A stretch of 64,000 bases of DNA from Streptomyces bathyalis (GCF_015910445.1 NZ_CP048882.1:4774001-4838000), one strand, 5' to 3'; counted from the stretch's first letter, positions 36,186 to 45,061 are shown. Numbers and translations are program-made. The notes: generated by a model from the sequence alone, not told the origin.

Positions 36186-37163
36186 TCACGCCTGCTCGTC
36201 GAAGAGACTCGTCACCGAGCCGTCCTCGAAGACCTCACGCACCGCGCGAGCGATCGTCGGCGCCATCGACAGCACCGTGACCTTGTCCAGATCCTGCTCA
36301 CCCGGCGTCGGCAGCGTGTTCGTGAAGACGAACTCGCTGACCTTCGAATTCTTCAGCCGGTCCGCCGCGGGCCCCGACAGCACACCGTGCGTCGCCGTGA
36401 CGATGACATCCTCCGCACCGTTCGCGAACAGCGCGTCCGCCGCGGCGCAGATCGTGCCACCCGTGTCGATCATGTCGTCCACCAGGACACACACCCGGCC
36501 CTCGACGTCACCGACCACCTCGTGCACCGTCACCTGATTCGCGACCTCCGGGTCACGGCGCTTGTGGACGATCGCCAGCGGCGCACCCAACCGGTCCGCC
36601 CACCGGTCCGCCACCCGCACACGCCCCGCGTCCGGGGAGACGACCGTCAGCTTGTTCCGGTCCACCTGCTCGCCCACATAGTCGGCGAGAATCGGCAACG
36701 CGAAAAGGTGATCCACCGGACCGTCGAAGAAACCCTGAATCTGATCCGTGTGCAGATCCACCGTGAGAATGCGATCCGCGCCCGCGGTCTGCAGCAGATC
36801 CGCCATCAGCCGCGCCGAAATGGGCTCCCGCCCACGGTGCTTCTTGTCCTGACGCGCATAGCCGTAGAACGGCACGATCACCGTGATGCTGCGGGCCGAA
36901 GCACGCTTCAAAGCATCGATCATGATCAGCTGTTCCATGATCGACTTGTTGATCGGGGCCGTGTGGCTCTGCATCAGAAAGCAGTCGGCGCCACGCGCGG
37001 ACTCCCGGAAGCGGACATAGATCTCGCCGTTCGCGAAGTCGAAAGTCTTGGTCGGGACAACACCGATACCCAGCTGATCCGCGACCTCCTCCGCAAGCTC
37101 GGGGTGGGCGCGGCCGGAGAAGAGCATCAACTTCTTCTCGCCGGTCGTCTTGATCCCGGTCAC
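36186..37163 (-). CDS. prs: ribose-phosphate pyrophosphokinase
   Basis: Prs makes PRPP from ribose-5-phosphate and ATP for nucleotide, His and Trp synthesis. The 325-residue protein has the class I features: LMLFSGRAHPELAEEV, FANGEIYVRF, the flexible loop FYGYARQDKKHRGREPI, VDLHTDQIQGFF, and the PRPP-binding loop VCVLVDDMIDTGGT. The GTG at 37161-37163 follows AAGGAG. It is downstream of glmU, an order conserved in actinobacteria and Bacillus. Confidence 0.97.
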   Translation of the reverse strand: MTGIKTTGEKKLMLFSGRAHPELAEEVADQLGIGVVPTKTFDFANGEIYVRFRESARGADCFLMQSHTAPINKSIMEQLIMIDALKRASARSITVIVPFYGYARQDKKHRGREPISARLMADLLQTAGADRILTVDLHTDQIQGFFDGPVDHLFALPILADYVGEQVDRNKLTVVSPDAGRVRVADRWADRLGAPLAIVHKRRDPEVANQVTVHEVVGDVEGRVCVLVDDMIDTGGTICAAADALFANGAEDVIVTATHGVLSGPAADRLKNSKVSEFVFTNTLPTPGEQDLDKVTVLSMAPTIARAVREVFEDGSVTSLFDEQA

Positions 37164-37259
37164 TGCACCGTCTCCTTGAGTTCCGCGGGGCGTGCGTGCC
37201 TCTTAACCGTACGCCCCGGCCCACAGCCACGCGTACCCGGCAGGAGCCGTACCCGCTCG

Positions 37260-38762
37260 TCAGCCACCCTGCGGACCATCCGCGCCCTGCGGATCCGCCG
37301 CACCGCCGGCACCCTCGGCGCCACCCTGCGAGGCACTCTCAGCCGCCTGCGCCGCCGCACTCCCGGGCCTCTTACGCGCCACCCAGCCCGCAATATTGCG
37401 CTGTTGGCCACGCGCCACAGCGAGCGAACCCGGAGGCACATCCTTCGTGATCACCGAACCCGCCGCCGTATAAGCGCCGTCCCCAACAGTGACAGGCGCC
37501 ACAAACATGTTGTCCGCACCCGTCTTGCAGTGTGAACCGATCGACGTGCGGTGCTTGTTCTCGCCGTCGTAATTCACGAACACCGTCGCAGCACCAATGT
37601 TGGTGTGATCGCCGACCGAAGCGTCACCCACATACGAAAGATGCGGAACCTTCGAACCCTCGCCGATCTTCGCGTTCTTGATCTCCACGAAACCGCCGGC
37701 CTTCGCCTTCACGCCCAGGCTCGTACCAGGACGCAAATACGTGAACGGACCGACCTTCGCGCCGTCCCCGATCCGCGCGCCCGACGCCACCGTGTTGTTC
37801 ACCGACGCACCCGCACCCACAGCCGTGTCCGCCAACTGGGAATTCGGGCCCACCTCGCAACCCGCCGCCAAGTGCGTCGAACCCGTCAACTGCGTACCGG
37901 GCAGCACCGTCACGTCCTGCTCGTACGACACCGACACATCCATCCACGTCGACATCGGATCCACCACCGTCACACCCGCGAGCATCGCCCGCTCCAGCAG
38001 ACGGCCGTTCAGCAGACGGCGCGCCTCGGAAAGCTGCACACGGTTGTTGATACCGAGGATCTCCCGGTGCTCGCCCGCCACCGACGCGCCCACACGGTGC
38101 CCCGCGCTGCGCAGGATGCCGAGCACATCCGTCAGGTACTCCTCGCCCTGGCTGTTGTCCGTACGCACCTTCCCCAGCGCGTCCGTCAGCAGCTGCGCGT
38201 CGAAGGCGAAGACACCCGAGTTGATCTCCGTGATGGCCAGCTGCTCCGGCGTCGCGTCCTTGTGCTCGACGATCGCCGTCACGGCGCCGCTGTCCGGATC
38301 GCGCACGATGCGGCCGTAACCCGTCGAGTCCGGCACCTGGGCCGTCAGGACAGTGACCGCGTTGCCGTCGGCGGAGTGCGTGTCGGCCAGCGACTGCAGG
38401 GTCTCCCCGGTCAGCAGCGGGGTGTCCCCGCAGGTCACGACCACCGTGCCGTCCAGGACCACGCCGCTGCCCGAGAGCTCCTCGAGGGCCATGCGCACCG
38501 CGTGGCCGGTGCCGTTCTGCTCGTGCTGCACGGCCGTGCGTACCTCGGCGTCCACCTCGGCCAGATGCGCGGTCACCTGCTCACGGGCGTGCCCGACGAC
38601 CACGACGAGATGCTCGGGGGAGAGGCTGCGGGACGCTGCGACGACATGGCCGAGAAGGGAACGGCCGCAGATCTCGTGCAGGACCTTGGGCGTCGCCGAC
38701 TTCATTCGGGTGCCCTCACCTGCTGCGAGTACGACGACGGCTGCCGGGCGGTTGGCGCTCAC
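37260..38762 (-). CDS. glmU: bifunctional N-acetylglucosamine-1-phosphate uridylyl-/glucosamine-1-phosphate acetyltransferase
   Basis: GlmU makes UDP-GlcNAc, the precursor of peptidoglycan. The 500-residue protein has an N-terminal pyrophosphorylase domain (VVVLAAGEGTRMKSATPKVL, CGDTPLL, EHKDAT, EINSG) and a C-terminal left-handed beta-helix with hexapeptide repeats. The acetyltransferase active site includes the NYDGENKHRT segment and the GSVITKDVPPGSLAVARG end. A tail of about 45 residues rich in Gly/Ala is an actinobacterial extension. The start is GTG at 38762. It is upstream of prs and directly downstream of tRNA-Gln on the same strand. Confidence 0.97.
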   Translation of the reverse strand: MSANRPAAVVVLAAGEGTRMKSATPKVLHEICGRSLLGHVVAASRSLSPEHLVVVVGHAREQVTAHLAEVDAEVRTAVQHEQNGTGHAVRMALEELSGSGVVLDGTVVVTCGDTPLLTGETLQSLADTHSADGNAVTVLTAQVPDSTGYGRIVRDPDSGAVTAIVEHKDATPEQLAITEINSGVFAFDAQLLTDALGKVRTDNSQGEEYLTDVLGILRSAGHRVGASVAGEHREILGINNRVQLSEARRLLNGRLLERAMLAGVTVVDPMSTWMDVSVSYEQDVTVLPGTQLTGSTHLAAGCEVGPNSQLADTAVGAGASVNNTVASGARIGDGAKVGPFTYLRPGTSLGVKAKAGGFVEIKNAKIGEGSKVPHLSYVGDASVGDHTNIGAATVFVNYDGENKHRTSIGSHCKTGADNMFVAPVTVGDGAYTAAGSVITKDVPPGSLAVARGQQRNIAGWVARKRPGSAAAQAAESASQGGAEGAGGAADPQGADGPQGG

Positions 38763-38891
38763 GGGTGTGCCCTTCGGCTACGGGGTCAGGGGGAACACCC
38801 GCAGGATACCGGTGGGTTGCGAGGGGTTCCGGATCCGGACACGAGAGCGGGCCCTGACCTCGGAGAGGCCGGGCCCGCTACGAAATGCAGC

Positions 38892-38962
38892 TCCGCCGCC
38901 AGGACTCGAACCTGAACCGGGGACACCAAAAGACCCTGTGCTGCCTATTACACTACGGCGGA
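38892..38962 (-). tRNA. tRNA-Gln (anticodon UUG)
   Basis: The 71-base minus-strand sequence folds as a cloverleaf. The acceptor arms TCCGCCG/CGGCGGA pair perfectly. The D-arm is GTGT...GCAC, the anticodon loop TTTTGGT gives UUG, and the T-arm TCAGG-TTCGAGT-CCTGG closes with one G-T pair. The anticodon stem GGGTC/GTCCC has a T-T mismatch at positions 30-40. CCA is not encoded. It is followed by glmU and preceded, 25 bases away, by a protein-coding gene on the same strand. Confidence 0.93.
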
Positions 38963-38987
38963 ATATTCGTCAAGAGGTGGGAGTATG

Positions 38988-39668
38988 CTACTTGCTCCTG
39001 ACGCTGGCTCCTACTATGCCGTACCACCAGCCCTCTACGCGACGGTACAGATCGGCGCCTTGGCGCACGCGCACCACGAGGCAGCCTCGGTAGTCGGCCC
39101 CCACATTCTTGCGGACCGTCTTCGGGTTGTGTCGCTTGAGGGTGGTCTTGCCGAAGTCCGCGACGTCACCGCCGACCAGATCGGCCCAGAAGCGCTCAGC
39201 CCCGGCCACGTCCGCGGAGTCGTGGATCATCACCCGGAACCGCCGGCGCTCGGGCTCGACGCCGAGCAGCGTGAGCCATGCGAGGAAGACCTGGATCATC
39301 CCCGGGTCGCTGTTGACGAAGGCGATCTCCTCGCTCCGCCGGTACGGCTTGCTCTTGGCCCCCTCTGCCCAGTACAGCCCGACGCCGATCAGGAACAGCT
39401 CGCGGTCCGTCAGGGTCCCGATCTCCCGCTCGGCCGCCTCTCTGGCTTCCTTGCGTGTCCGGTCGCGGAAGGCCCGGTAGGGCGCCCAGCGGGCTTCGCG
39501 CATCGCATGCATCCGCTCCGGTGAGGCCCGGGGCCTGGGCAGATCCCGCACCCACAGCGACACCGAGCTCTTCGACACCCCCAGCTCCGCCACGATCTCG
39601 TCGTACGTCCTGCCCGCGCGCCGCAGTTCCCGTGCGCGGGTCCTCAGTTCGGTTTTCGCCTGCACCAT
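38988..39668 (-). CDS. HTH protein with possible LAGLIDADG-like domain, next to tRNA-Gln
   Basis: The 226-residue product starts with a helix-turn-helix of the resolvase/Hin kind (RTRARELRRAGRTYDEIVAE, LGVSKSSVSLWVRDL). A basic linker follows, then a domain beginning TDRELFLIGVGLYWAEGAKS with FVNSDPGMIQVFLAWLTLLG and ending VRVRQGADLYRRVEGWWYGI. GLYWAEGAKS followed by NSDP resembles the first helix and strand of LAGLIDADG-type proteins, but I cannot confirm catalysis. Similar proteins occur in many actinobacteria as hypotheticals. It may be a domesticated endonuclease or a regulator. Its stop is 25 bases from the 5' end of tRNA-Gln. Confidence 0.75.
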   Translation of the reverse strand: MVQAKTELRTRARELRRAGRTYDEIVAELGVSKSSVSLWVRDLPRPRASPERMHAMREARWAPYRAFRDRTRKEAREAAEREIGTLTDRELFLIGVGLYWAEGAKSKPYRRSEEIAFVNSDPGMIQVFLAWLTLLGVEPERRRFRVMIHDSADVAGAERFWADLVGGDVADFGKTTLKRHNPKTVRKNVGADYRGCLVVRVRQGADLYRRVEGWWYGIVGASVRSK

Positions 39669-39853
39669 GACGGAAGCTTCCGCCGGGACCGTGGCGGAGT
39701 GCGCCGGAATGATGGACTATTCACCAGTTCGAGTAGGGAACGCTCGTTTCCGTTGCGGATCGGGGCGGTGGTTGCTGTTAACCGGAACATTCGGGTCCGG
39801 CTACGGAATCGTCGGTTCCTTCACGAGCCGGAAAACTGGTTGGCAGCCGGTCG

Positions 39854-39859
39854 TACGCT
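39854..39859 (+). promoter_or_regulatory. putative -10 box of the histidine kinase gene (leaderless)
   Basis: TACGCT ends seven bases before the ATG at 39867, and no Shine-Dalgarno sequence lies between. Confidence 0.45.
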
Positions 39860-39866
39860 GGTCGGT

Positions 39867-41366
39867 ATGACCGAGACGGGGGAGAGGCGGACCGTCGGCG
39901 GGCCATGGTGGTGGAGGCGCCGGCGGAGCGCCGTGCTGGACATCACTCTCGGCCTGGTGTCCGCCGTGGAGTGCGCGGTCCAGGGCGTCGATTTCGCAGG
40001 TGAGGCCGGGTTGCCCGCGGCGTCCGGCGTGGTTCTGGGGCTGGTGACGGGCTCGACGCTGGTGCTGCGGCGGCGCTGGCCGATCGCTGTCGTGCTGGTG
40101 TCCATCGCGCTGACGCCGGCGGAGATGGGTTATCTGCTCGGCTTCATCGGGCTCTACAGTCTCGCGGTCGCTGCGGACGTGCCGCGCCGGATCACGGTGC
40201 TGCTCACGGGGATGCAGGCGGCGGCTGCCGTGATCATCACGGTCGTGCGGATGCACCAGAGCATCGGCCGGGACGCCGGGTTCGATCCTCCGGCGTGGTT
40301 CATCCCGCTGATGTCCGTCGTGGTGGCGATCGGGCTCACCGCGCCGCCGGTGCTGATGGGTCTGTACGTGGGTGCGCGCCGCCGTCTGGTGGAGTCGCTG
40401 CGGGAGCGGGCGGACGGTCTGGAGCGGGAGTTGGCGCTGCTGGCGGACCGGGCGGAGGAGCGCGCGGAGTGGGCGCGCAGCGAGGAGCGCACGCGGATCG
40501 CCCGGGAGATGCACGACGTGGTGGCGCACCGGGTGAGCCTGATGGTGGTGCATGCGGCGGCTTTGCAGGCGGTGGCGCTGAAGGATCCGGAGAAGGCGTC
40601 GAAGAATGCCGCGCTGGTGGGCGACATGGGCCGGCAGGCGCTGACGGAGTTGCGGACGATGCTGGGCGTGCTGCGTTCGACGGAGCGTTCGCAGGAGGCG
40701 GATGCGGAGGTCGCCGGTCCCGGGGGCGCGTCGGTGCGGCTGGCGGAGTTCGCGGCGGCGGCCGCGGGTTCGGCGAAGGACGGCGCGGCGGGCCGGCGGC
40801 GTGAGGGTGTGCCGCGGCAGGCGTCGGGCGACGGTTCCGGCGGTGCGGGTGCGTCTGCGGGTGTGTCTGCGGGTGCGGGGGGTGTTTCCGGTACGGGGGA
40901 TGCCGCGGCGGAGGAGCAGGGCGCGTGCGAGGGCCCGTACTTGTCTGAGCTGGACGCCCTGGTGGGGCAGTCGCGGGAGACGGGCATGTCCGTGGACTTC
41001 TCGGTGGACGGTTCGTCGCGCGGTTACGGGGCGGGCGTGGAACAGACGGCGTTCCGTGTGGTGCAGGAGGCGCTGACGAACGTGCACAAGCATGCGCCGG
41101 GTGCCCGTACGAGGGTGCGGCTGGCGCATCGCGAGGGCGAGGTCGCGGTTCAGGTGGAGAACGAGCGGCCGGCGGACGGGGACGGTGCGGCCGGTGCGGA
41201 GCTGCCGAGCGGCGGCAACGGGCTTGTGGGGATGAAGGAGCGGGTGACGGCGCTCGGCGGGGGATTCGTGTCGGGGCCGACGGATGTGGGGGGTTTCCGG
41301 GTGTCGGCGGTGATCCCTGCCGGGAGGTCGACGGTCACGGGGCAGGACGGGGCGGGTCCTCGGTAG
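39867..41366 (+). CDS. orphan NarL-type sensor histidine kinase
   Basis: The 499-residue protein has five or six membrane helices in its first 180 residues and a short coiled coil. A HisKA_3 dimerisation domain follows with the phospho-acceptor His in RIAREMHDVVAHRVSLMVVH. Next is a low-complexity Gly/Ala/Ser insertion of about 80 residues (roughly 290-370). The HATPase domain has N-box VVQEALTNVHKHAPGA and G-box GNGLVGMKERV. Kinases of this class pair with LuxR-type response regulators, yet none is adjacent. The nearest such regulators here are the orphans at 18.7 and 23.7 kb. The ATG at 39867 is preferred over the longer frame. Confidence 0.9.
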   Translation: MTETGERRTVGGPWWWRRRRSAVLDITLGLVSAVECAVQGVDFAGEAGLPAASGVVLGLVTGSTLVLRRRWPIAVVLVSIALTPAEMGYLLGFIGLYSLAVAADVPRRITVLLTGMQAAAAVIITVVRMHQSIGRDAGFDPPAWFIPLMSVVVAIGLTAPPVLMGLYVGARRRLVESLRERADGLERELALLADRAEERAEWARSEERTRIAREMHDVVAHRVSLMVVHAAALQAVALKDPEKASKNAALVGDMGRQALTELRTMLGVLRSTERSQEADAEVAGPGGASVRLAEFAAAAAGSAKDGAAGRRREGVPRQASGDGSGGAGASAGVSAGAGGVSGTGDAAAEEQGACEGPYLSELDALVGQSRETGMSVDFSVDGSSRGYGAGVEQTAFRVVQEALTNVHKHAPGARTRVRLAHREGEVAVQVENERPADGDGAAGAELPSGGNGLVGMKERVTALGGGFVSGPTDVGGFRVSAVIPAGRSTVTGQDGAGPR

Positions 41367-41406
41367 GGCTGCGCTGTGCGGGGTGGCGGCGGTGTGCGGG
41401 TTTCCG

Positions 41407-42138
41407 TCAGCCGGCTCCGGCGGGGTGTGAGGTGTCGGGGGGACGTCGTGGTCCGGGTGGACGGGCGGTGTGGACGGTGCCGGAGATCCTCGCCGGGTCC
41501 GCCCCGGGGGCGCGGCCCCACACCGAGTCCGATTCCGTCTCCCAGCCCGGATCCGTCTCCGGATCCGGTTCCGTGCCCGGGTCGGAGTACGAGCCGGTGC
41601 CGGCGCCTGTCGTGCCCGTACGGGCCGCGGCGTCGAGCGGTCTGGTGAGGCGTTCGGGGCGGGTGCCGGTGAGCAGCGCCGCGAGGGCGGTGTCGAAGTC
41701 GCGGCCGAGGTACCAGTCGCCGGTGTGGTCGAGGCTGTAGACGCGCGCTTCGGTGTCGATGGCGAGGAGTGCGGCGTCGGCTCCGTCGGTGCCGAGCGGG
41801 CAGATCTGGGTGTGCAGGGCGCGGCCGAGGTCGGCGAGGGTGCGGGCGGTGTGGAGGGCGTGCATGGGGTCGATGTGCAGGCTCGCGGGGGCGATGTTGC
41901 GGCCGGGGCCTGTGGGGGCGATCGGCAGGTTGCCGAATTCGGCCCAGACTTCGACGGCGGCGGGGAATACGGCGTGACGGTGTCCGCCGGGTGAGATGTG
42001 GCCGCGCAGGGCGTCGGCCCATTCCTCGGCCTGGCGCATGTCCCATCGTCCGGGTTGCCAGCCTGCGTTGCGCAGTGCGTCGTCGACGGCGACGGGGAAG
42101 CGCGTCGTGGATGTGCGCTTGTGCGGGGGGCGGTTCAC
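41407..42138 (-). CDS. SUKH-3 domain protein (immunity-type)
   Basis: The 243-residue protein has a SUKH-3-like core: VDDALRNAGWQPGRWDMRQA at the start, FPAAVEVWAEFGNLPIAP, HIDPMHA, GRALHTQICPLGTDGADAAL and LDHTGDWYLGRDFDTALAAL. The SUKH superfamily provides immunity proteins that neutralise polymorphic toxins, including deaminases (Aravind and colleagues). A disordered tail of about 70 residues rich in Gly/Asp/Glu/Thr follows the domain. The GTG start at 42138 overlaps the stop of the deaminase gene (GTGA), so the pair is co-translated in toxin-then-immunity order. It converges on the histidine kinase gene 40 bases away. Confidence 0.82.
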   Translation of the reverse strand: MNRPPHKRTSTTRFPVAVDDALRNAGWQPGRWDMRQAEEWADALRGHISPGGHRHAVFPAAVEVWAEFGNLPIAPTGPGRNIAPASLHIDPMHALHTARTLADLGRALHTQICPLGTDGADAALLAIDTEARVYSLDHTGDWYLGRDFDTALAALLTGTRPERLTRPLDAAARTGTTGAGTGSYSDPGTEPDPETDPGWETESDSVWGRAPGADPARISGTVHTARPPGPRRPPDTSHPAGAG

Positions 42139-42776
42139 CGGGGTGCCTTTTCGCCGGCGGTTCCGGGGTCGACGGGGCGTACGCCGAAGTGGGTGAGGAG
42201 TGCGCTGCATGCGCGACAGGGGGGTGCGTAGTGGCCGTGCAGCGGGTCGCCGTGTTCGCGGATGTGGCGGGCGGTGACTTTGGCGTTCTTCAGGGCCCGC
42301 TTGGCCTCGCTGTGGGTGAGGGGCCGGGGCTTGGCGCTGCCTGTGCGGCGGTTGCCGCGTTTGGCCGCGCGGGCGTGCTCGGTGGACGTGAGGTAGCGGG
42401 AGAGCAGGACGGTTTCGGGGCAGCGGCCGGTGTGGCGTGCGCGGTTCTCGGTGGCGAGGGTGTCGAGGAAGTCCTGCACGAGGGGGTGCGGTGCGGGGGG
42501 CTGGTCGCCCTTGTTGCCGGTGGAGGTGAGGGTGCGGCCGCGTACGGAGAGGGCGGCGGCGACGGCGGGGAGGATGCCGTCGCGGCGTTCGTGGAGCGGG
42601 GGTGTGGTGTCGTCGGGTGCGGCGTTCCAGCCGACGCGGGGGTCGTCGGCGGTTCTCTTCGTGGCCGGTGCGGTGTGCGTGGCGGGCGCGGCCGCTCCGG
42701 TGGCCGTTGCCGGTGCGGCCGATGCCGCCGGTGCGGCTGGTGTGGACGCCGGGGAATTCAGCGACGCGGTGTTCAT
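42135..42776 (-). CDS. YwqJ-type nucleic-acid deaminase-like protein
   Basis: The 213-residue protein has an Ala/Pro/Thr-rich N-terminal 60 residues and then a deaminase core. GRCPETVLLSRYL supplies Cys119 and Glu121, and PPCRACSALLTHFGV supplies Cys187 and Cys190. This C-x-E plus C-x-x-C pattern is that of YwqJ-family deaminases, known as toxin tips in polymorphic toxins. There is no signal peptide, WXG, RHS or other delivery domain, so it is probably intracellular. GGAGGA lies eight bases before the ATG. It is translationally coupled to a SUKH-3 gene. Target unknown: free nucleotide, RNA or DNA. Confidence 0.82.
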   Translation of the reverse strand: MNTASLNSPASTPAAPAASAAPATATGAAAPATHTAPATKRTADDPRVGWNAAPDDTTPPLHERRDGILPAVAAALSVRGRTLTSTGNKGDQPPAPHPLVQDFLDTLATENRARHTGRCPETVLLSRYLTSTEHARAAKRGNRRTGSAKPRPLTHSEAKRALKNAKVTARHIREHGDPLHGHYAPPCRACSALLTHFGVRPVDPGTAGEKAPR

Positions 42777-42870
42777 GTGGTGGTTCCTCCCCGCACGGAC
42801 CCTTCTGCCGTTTGTGTCGTGGTGTGTGCTGTGTGCCGGGCCAAGTATGCAGTGTGGGGGGTGAGTCGAT

Positions 42871-42886
42871 CATGCCAGTGGGCATG
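42871..42886. promoter_or_regulatory. inverted repeat between divergent deaminase and lipoprotein genes
   Basis: CATGCC-AGTG-GGCATG forms a six-base-pair inverted repeat in the 222-base region between the YwqJ-type gene and the lipoprotein gene. It is a candidate operator; nothing else supports the call. Confidence 0.4.
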
Positions 42887-42998
42887 TCAGGGGGATGCGC
42901 CGGTTTCCGAAGTGGGCTGAGTAAAGGGGTGGTGGGCAGGGACAGTGGGGGCCAGCATCTGGCGTACATCGTCTTTTTTTCGAGGCAGGAGTTCCGCG

Positions 42999-43853
42999 AT
43001 GGGTCGCACCTCCCTTCGTTGTCGCAGTGATGGTGACCGACACAGTCGCACGTGTGGTCGCAGGGGTAGTCACCTCGGTGTGCGTGTCCGCCGTGCGCTG
43101 GGGGTGGCGGTGGTTGTCCCGGTGCTTGTTGTGGCGGCTGCGGCCTGCAGCGGCGGCGGCGACGACGGCGGGGGCGCCGGGAAGAAGGCGGACGGCCAGG
43201 GCCAGAAGTCCGGTGGCTCGGACGGCGAGGGAGCCAAGGGCGAGGGCAGCGGTGACGCCGGGGGCGGTGTGCCGCCGCTGGACAGGAAGCAGTTGAACGA
43301 TGCGCTGCTCAAGTCCGGTGATGTGAAGGGGTATCGGGCGCAGCGCAACAAGGAGGACGCGCTGGCCGGTCAGGGCACGATCGAGTCGGACGACCCGCGG
43401 TGCTCCCCGATCACCGATGTGGTGGATTCCGAGCCGGAGCGTGAGCGCAAGGCGTATGCGAGCGGTGTGCTGATGAAAGGTTCACTCAGTACGGGCGGCG
43501 CGGTTCAGCAGGTGCTGCTCTCCTCGTACGGCGACGGCGGGGCCGTGAAGTGGCTCGGGGACCTGAAGAAGGCCCTGGGCAGGTGCGATTCGTTCGCGGG
43601 GAAGATCGGCACGGGCGAGAAGACGCAGCTGCGGATCAAGCGTGGCGAGCCGGTGGGCGTCGGTGACGAGTCGGTCCGGTTCACGATGGAGGACGCGAAG
43701 GGGAAGGACTCTCCGACGGTCTTCACCATCGTCCGTGCGGGCAGTAACACGGCGTCGTTCATGTCGGTCTCGCTGTCGGGCGAGCCGCAGGCCGTCGCCG
43801 AGTCGCTGGTGAAGAAGCAGCACGAGAAGTTGACGAAGGCCGGCGAGAAGTAG
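42999..43853 (+). CDS. secreted lipoprotein of unknown function
   Basis: The 284-residue product has a long basic N-region, a hydrophobic stretch (GVAVVVPVLVV) and a lipobox (VAAAAC), so it is lipidated at Cys and anchored outside the membrane. A Gly/Lys/Asp-rich linker leads to a domain of about 180 residues starting PPLDRKQLNDALLKSGDV. This domain has two Cys (DDPRCSPITD, LGRCDSFAG) that may form a disulfide and a C-terminal helix. I favour ATG at 42999, with AGGAG upstream. GTG at 43080 would give a more standard signal-peptide length. Related lipoproteins occur in Streptomyces without known function. Confidence 0.8.
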   Translation: MGRTSLRCRSDGDRHSRTCGRRGSHLGVRVRRALGVAVVVPVLVVAAAACSGGGDDGGGAGKKADGQGQKSGGSDGEGAKGEGSGDAGGGVPPLDRKQLNDALLKSGDVKGYRAQRNKEDALAGQGTIESDDPRCSPITDVVDSEPERERKAYASGVLMKGSLSTGGAVQQVLLSSYGDGGAVKWLGDLKKALGRCDSFAGKIGTGEKTQLRIKRGEPVGVGDESVRFTMEDAKGKDSPTVFTIVRAGSNTASFMSVSLSGEPQAVAESLVKKQHEKLTKAGEK

Positions 43854-44035
43854 GGAACCAGGACGGGACGGGCGGACCCGGTGCGCCGCCGCCGCGTGCC
43901 CCGTGGGCCGGTGGGCCCGCGCCGCTCCGCGGTCGGGGACGTGGTGATCGTCCGCAAAGGCGGGCGGTGCCCCGCAGTTGGCGTACCGCATAGGCTGTCC
44001 CACGTCAGCCAGATGTGCAGCAGGGGGCTTCCGCG

Positions 44036-45061
44036 ATGACGACAGGTCGGCTCGGGGCGGGTGCGCGCCCCCACACTCAGCCGGGGGGAGGCCCATCCGG
44101 CTCCGGGGGCGGGGGAAGCGCCGCGGCGCCGAACCGGGCCTACGCCGGCCAGGTCGTGAACTTTCCCGATCCGGTGCGGGCCGCCCGGCATCCGGCAGGG
44201 GTCCGGGTCGACGAGAGCGGTCTGCCGGTCTTCTCCCCGTACGCGCGTGCCGCCGCCGAGATCGCGGAGCCTCCGGAGGGCTTCGGCGGTGACGAGCTGA
44301 GGCTCACGGACTACGTGTCGGCCAACGCCGCGCTGCACGCCTCGGGTCACGAACTGTGGGCGGACCTCTCGCCGGTGGCGACTCCGCACGGCTGGACGTG
44401 GCATCACGTCGCATACGGCCGCCGCATGGAGCTCGTCCCCGTCGAGGTGAAGGTGCTGCTGCGGCATCACGGGGGCCTGGCGACCGCCAACGTCGACCAC
44501 GCCAAGAGCGGCACGCGGCCGTTGCAGGACACCAGGCCGGTGCACTTCGAGGTGCCGCATTCGGTCGCGGTGACCGAGTCGCAGGTGCTGGAGGCGGAGG
44601 AGCGGCTGGGGTACCGGCTGCCCGGCGCCTACCGCGCGTTCCTGAAGGCGGCGGGCGGCTGCGCGCCGCGAGGGGTAGGGCTGGACGCCGAGTTGGGGCT
44701 GCTGGTCGACCAGCCGTTCTTCACGGTGCGGGAGGACGCGGCGGTCAACGACCTCGTGTACATCAACAAGTGTCTGCGCGACCACTTCACCAAGGACTTC
44801 CTCGGGGTGGGTTTCGTGCAGGGCGGCCTGATCGCCGTGAAGGTCAAGGGCGAGGCCGTCGGTTCGGTGTGGTTCTGCGCCTTCGACGACGCGCGTGACC
44901 GGGACGGGCTCGATGTGCAGACGCGTACGGAGCGGCTTCTGCGGCCGTGCGGCGCCGACTTCGACGAGTTCCTGCTGCGGCTCGCGGGCAGTCCGCCGGA
45001 GTTGGAGACCGTCGCGAACCTGATGGTGGACGGCGGTTTCGCACGTGCGGTCCAGATGTGA
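44036..45061 (+). CDS. SMI1/KNR4 (SUKH-1) family protein
   Basis: The 341-residue protein has a Gly-rich N-terminal tail, a middle region of its own (GDELRLTDYVSANAALHASG, TPHGWTWHHVAYGRRMELVP), and a C-terminal SUKH-1 domain. The latter includes VTESQVLEAEERLGYRLPGA, YRAFLKAAGGCAPRG and LGVGFVQGGLIAVKVKG. SUKH-1 proteins are immunity factors in bacteria and signalling scaffolds in fungi. AGGGGG precedes the ATG at 44036. The next gene, also SUKH-containing, begins 42 bases on, so they form an operon. Confidence 0.87.
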   Translation: MTTGRLGAGARPHTQPGGGPSGSGGGGSAAAPNRAYAGQVVNFPDPVRAARHPAGVRVDESGLPVFSPYARAAAEIAEPPEGFGGDELRLTDYVSANAALHASGHELWADLSPVATPHGWTWHHVAYGRRMELVPVEVKVLLRHHGGLATANVDHAKSGTRPLQDTRPVHFEVPHSVAVTESQVLEAEERLGYRLPGAYRAFLKAAGGCAPRGVGLDAELGLLVDQPFFTVREDAAVNDLVYINKCLRDHFTKDFLGVGFVQGGLIAVKVKGEAVGSVWFCAFDDARDRDGLDVQTRTERLLRPCGADFDEFLLRLAGSPPELETVANLMVDGGFARAVQM

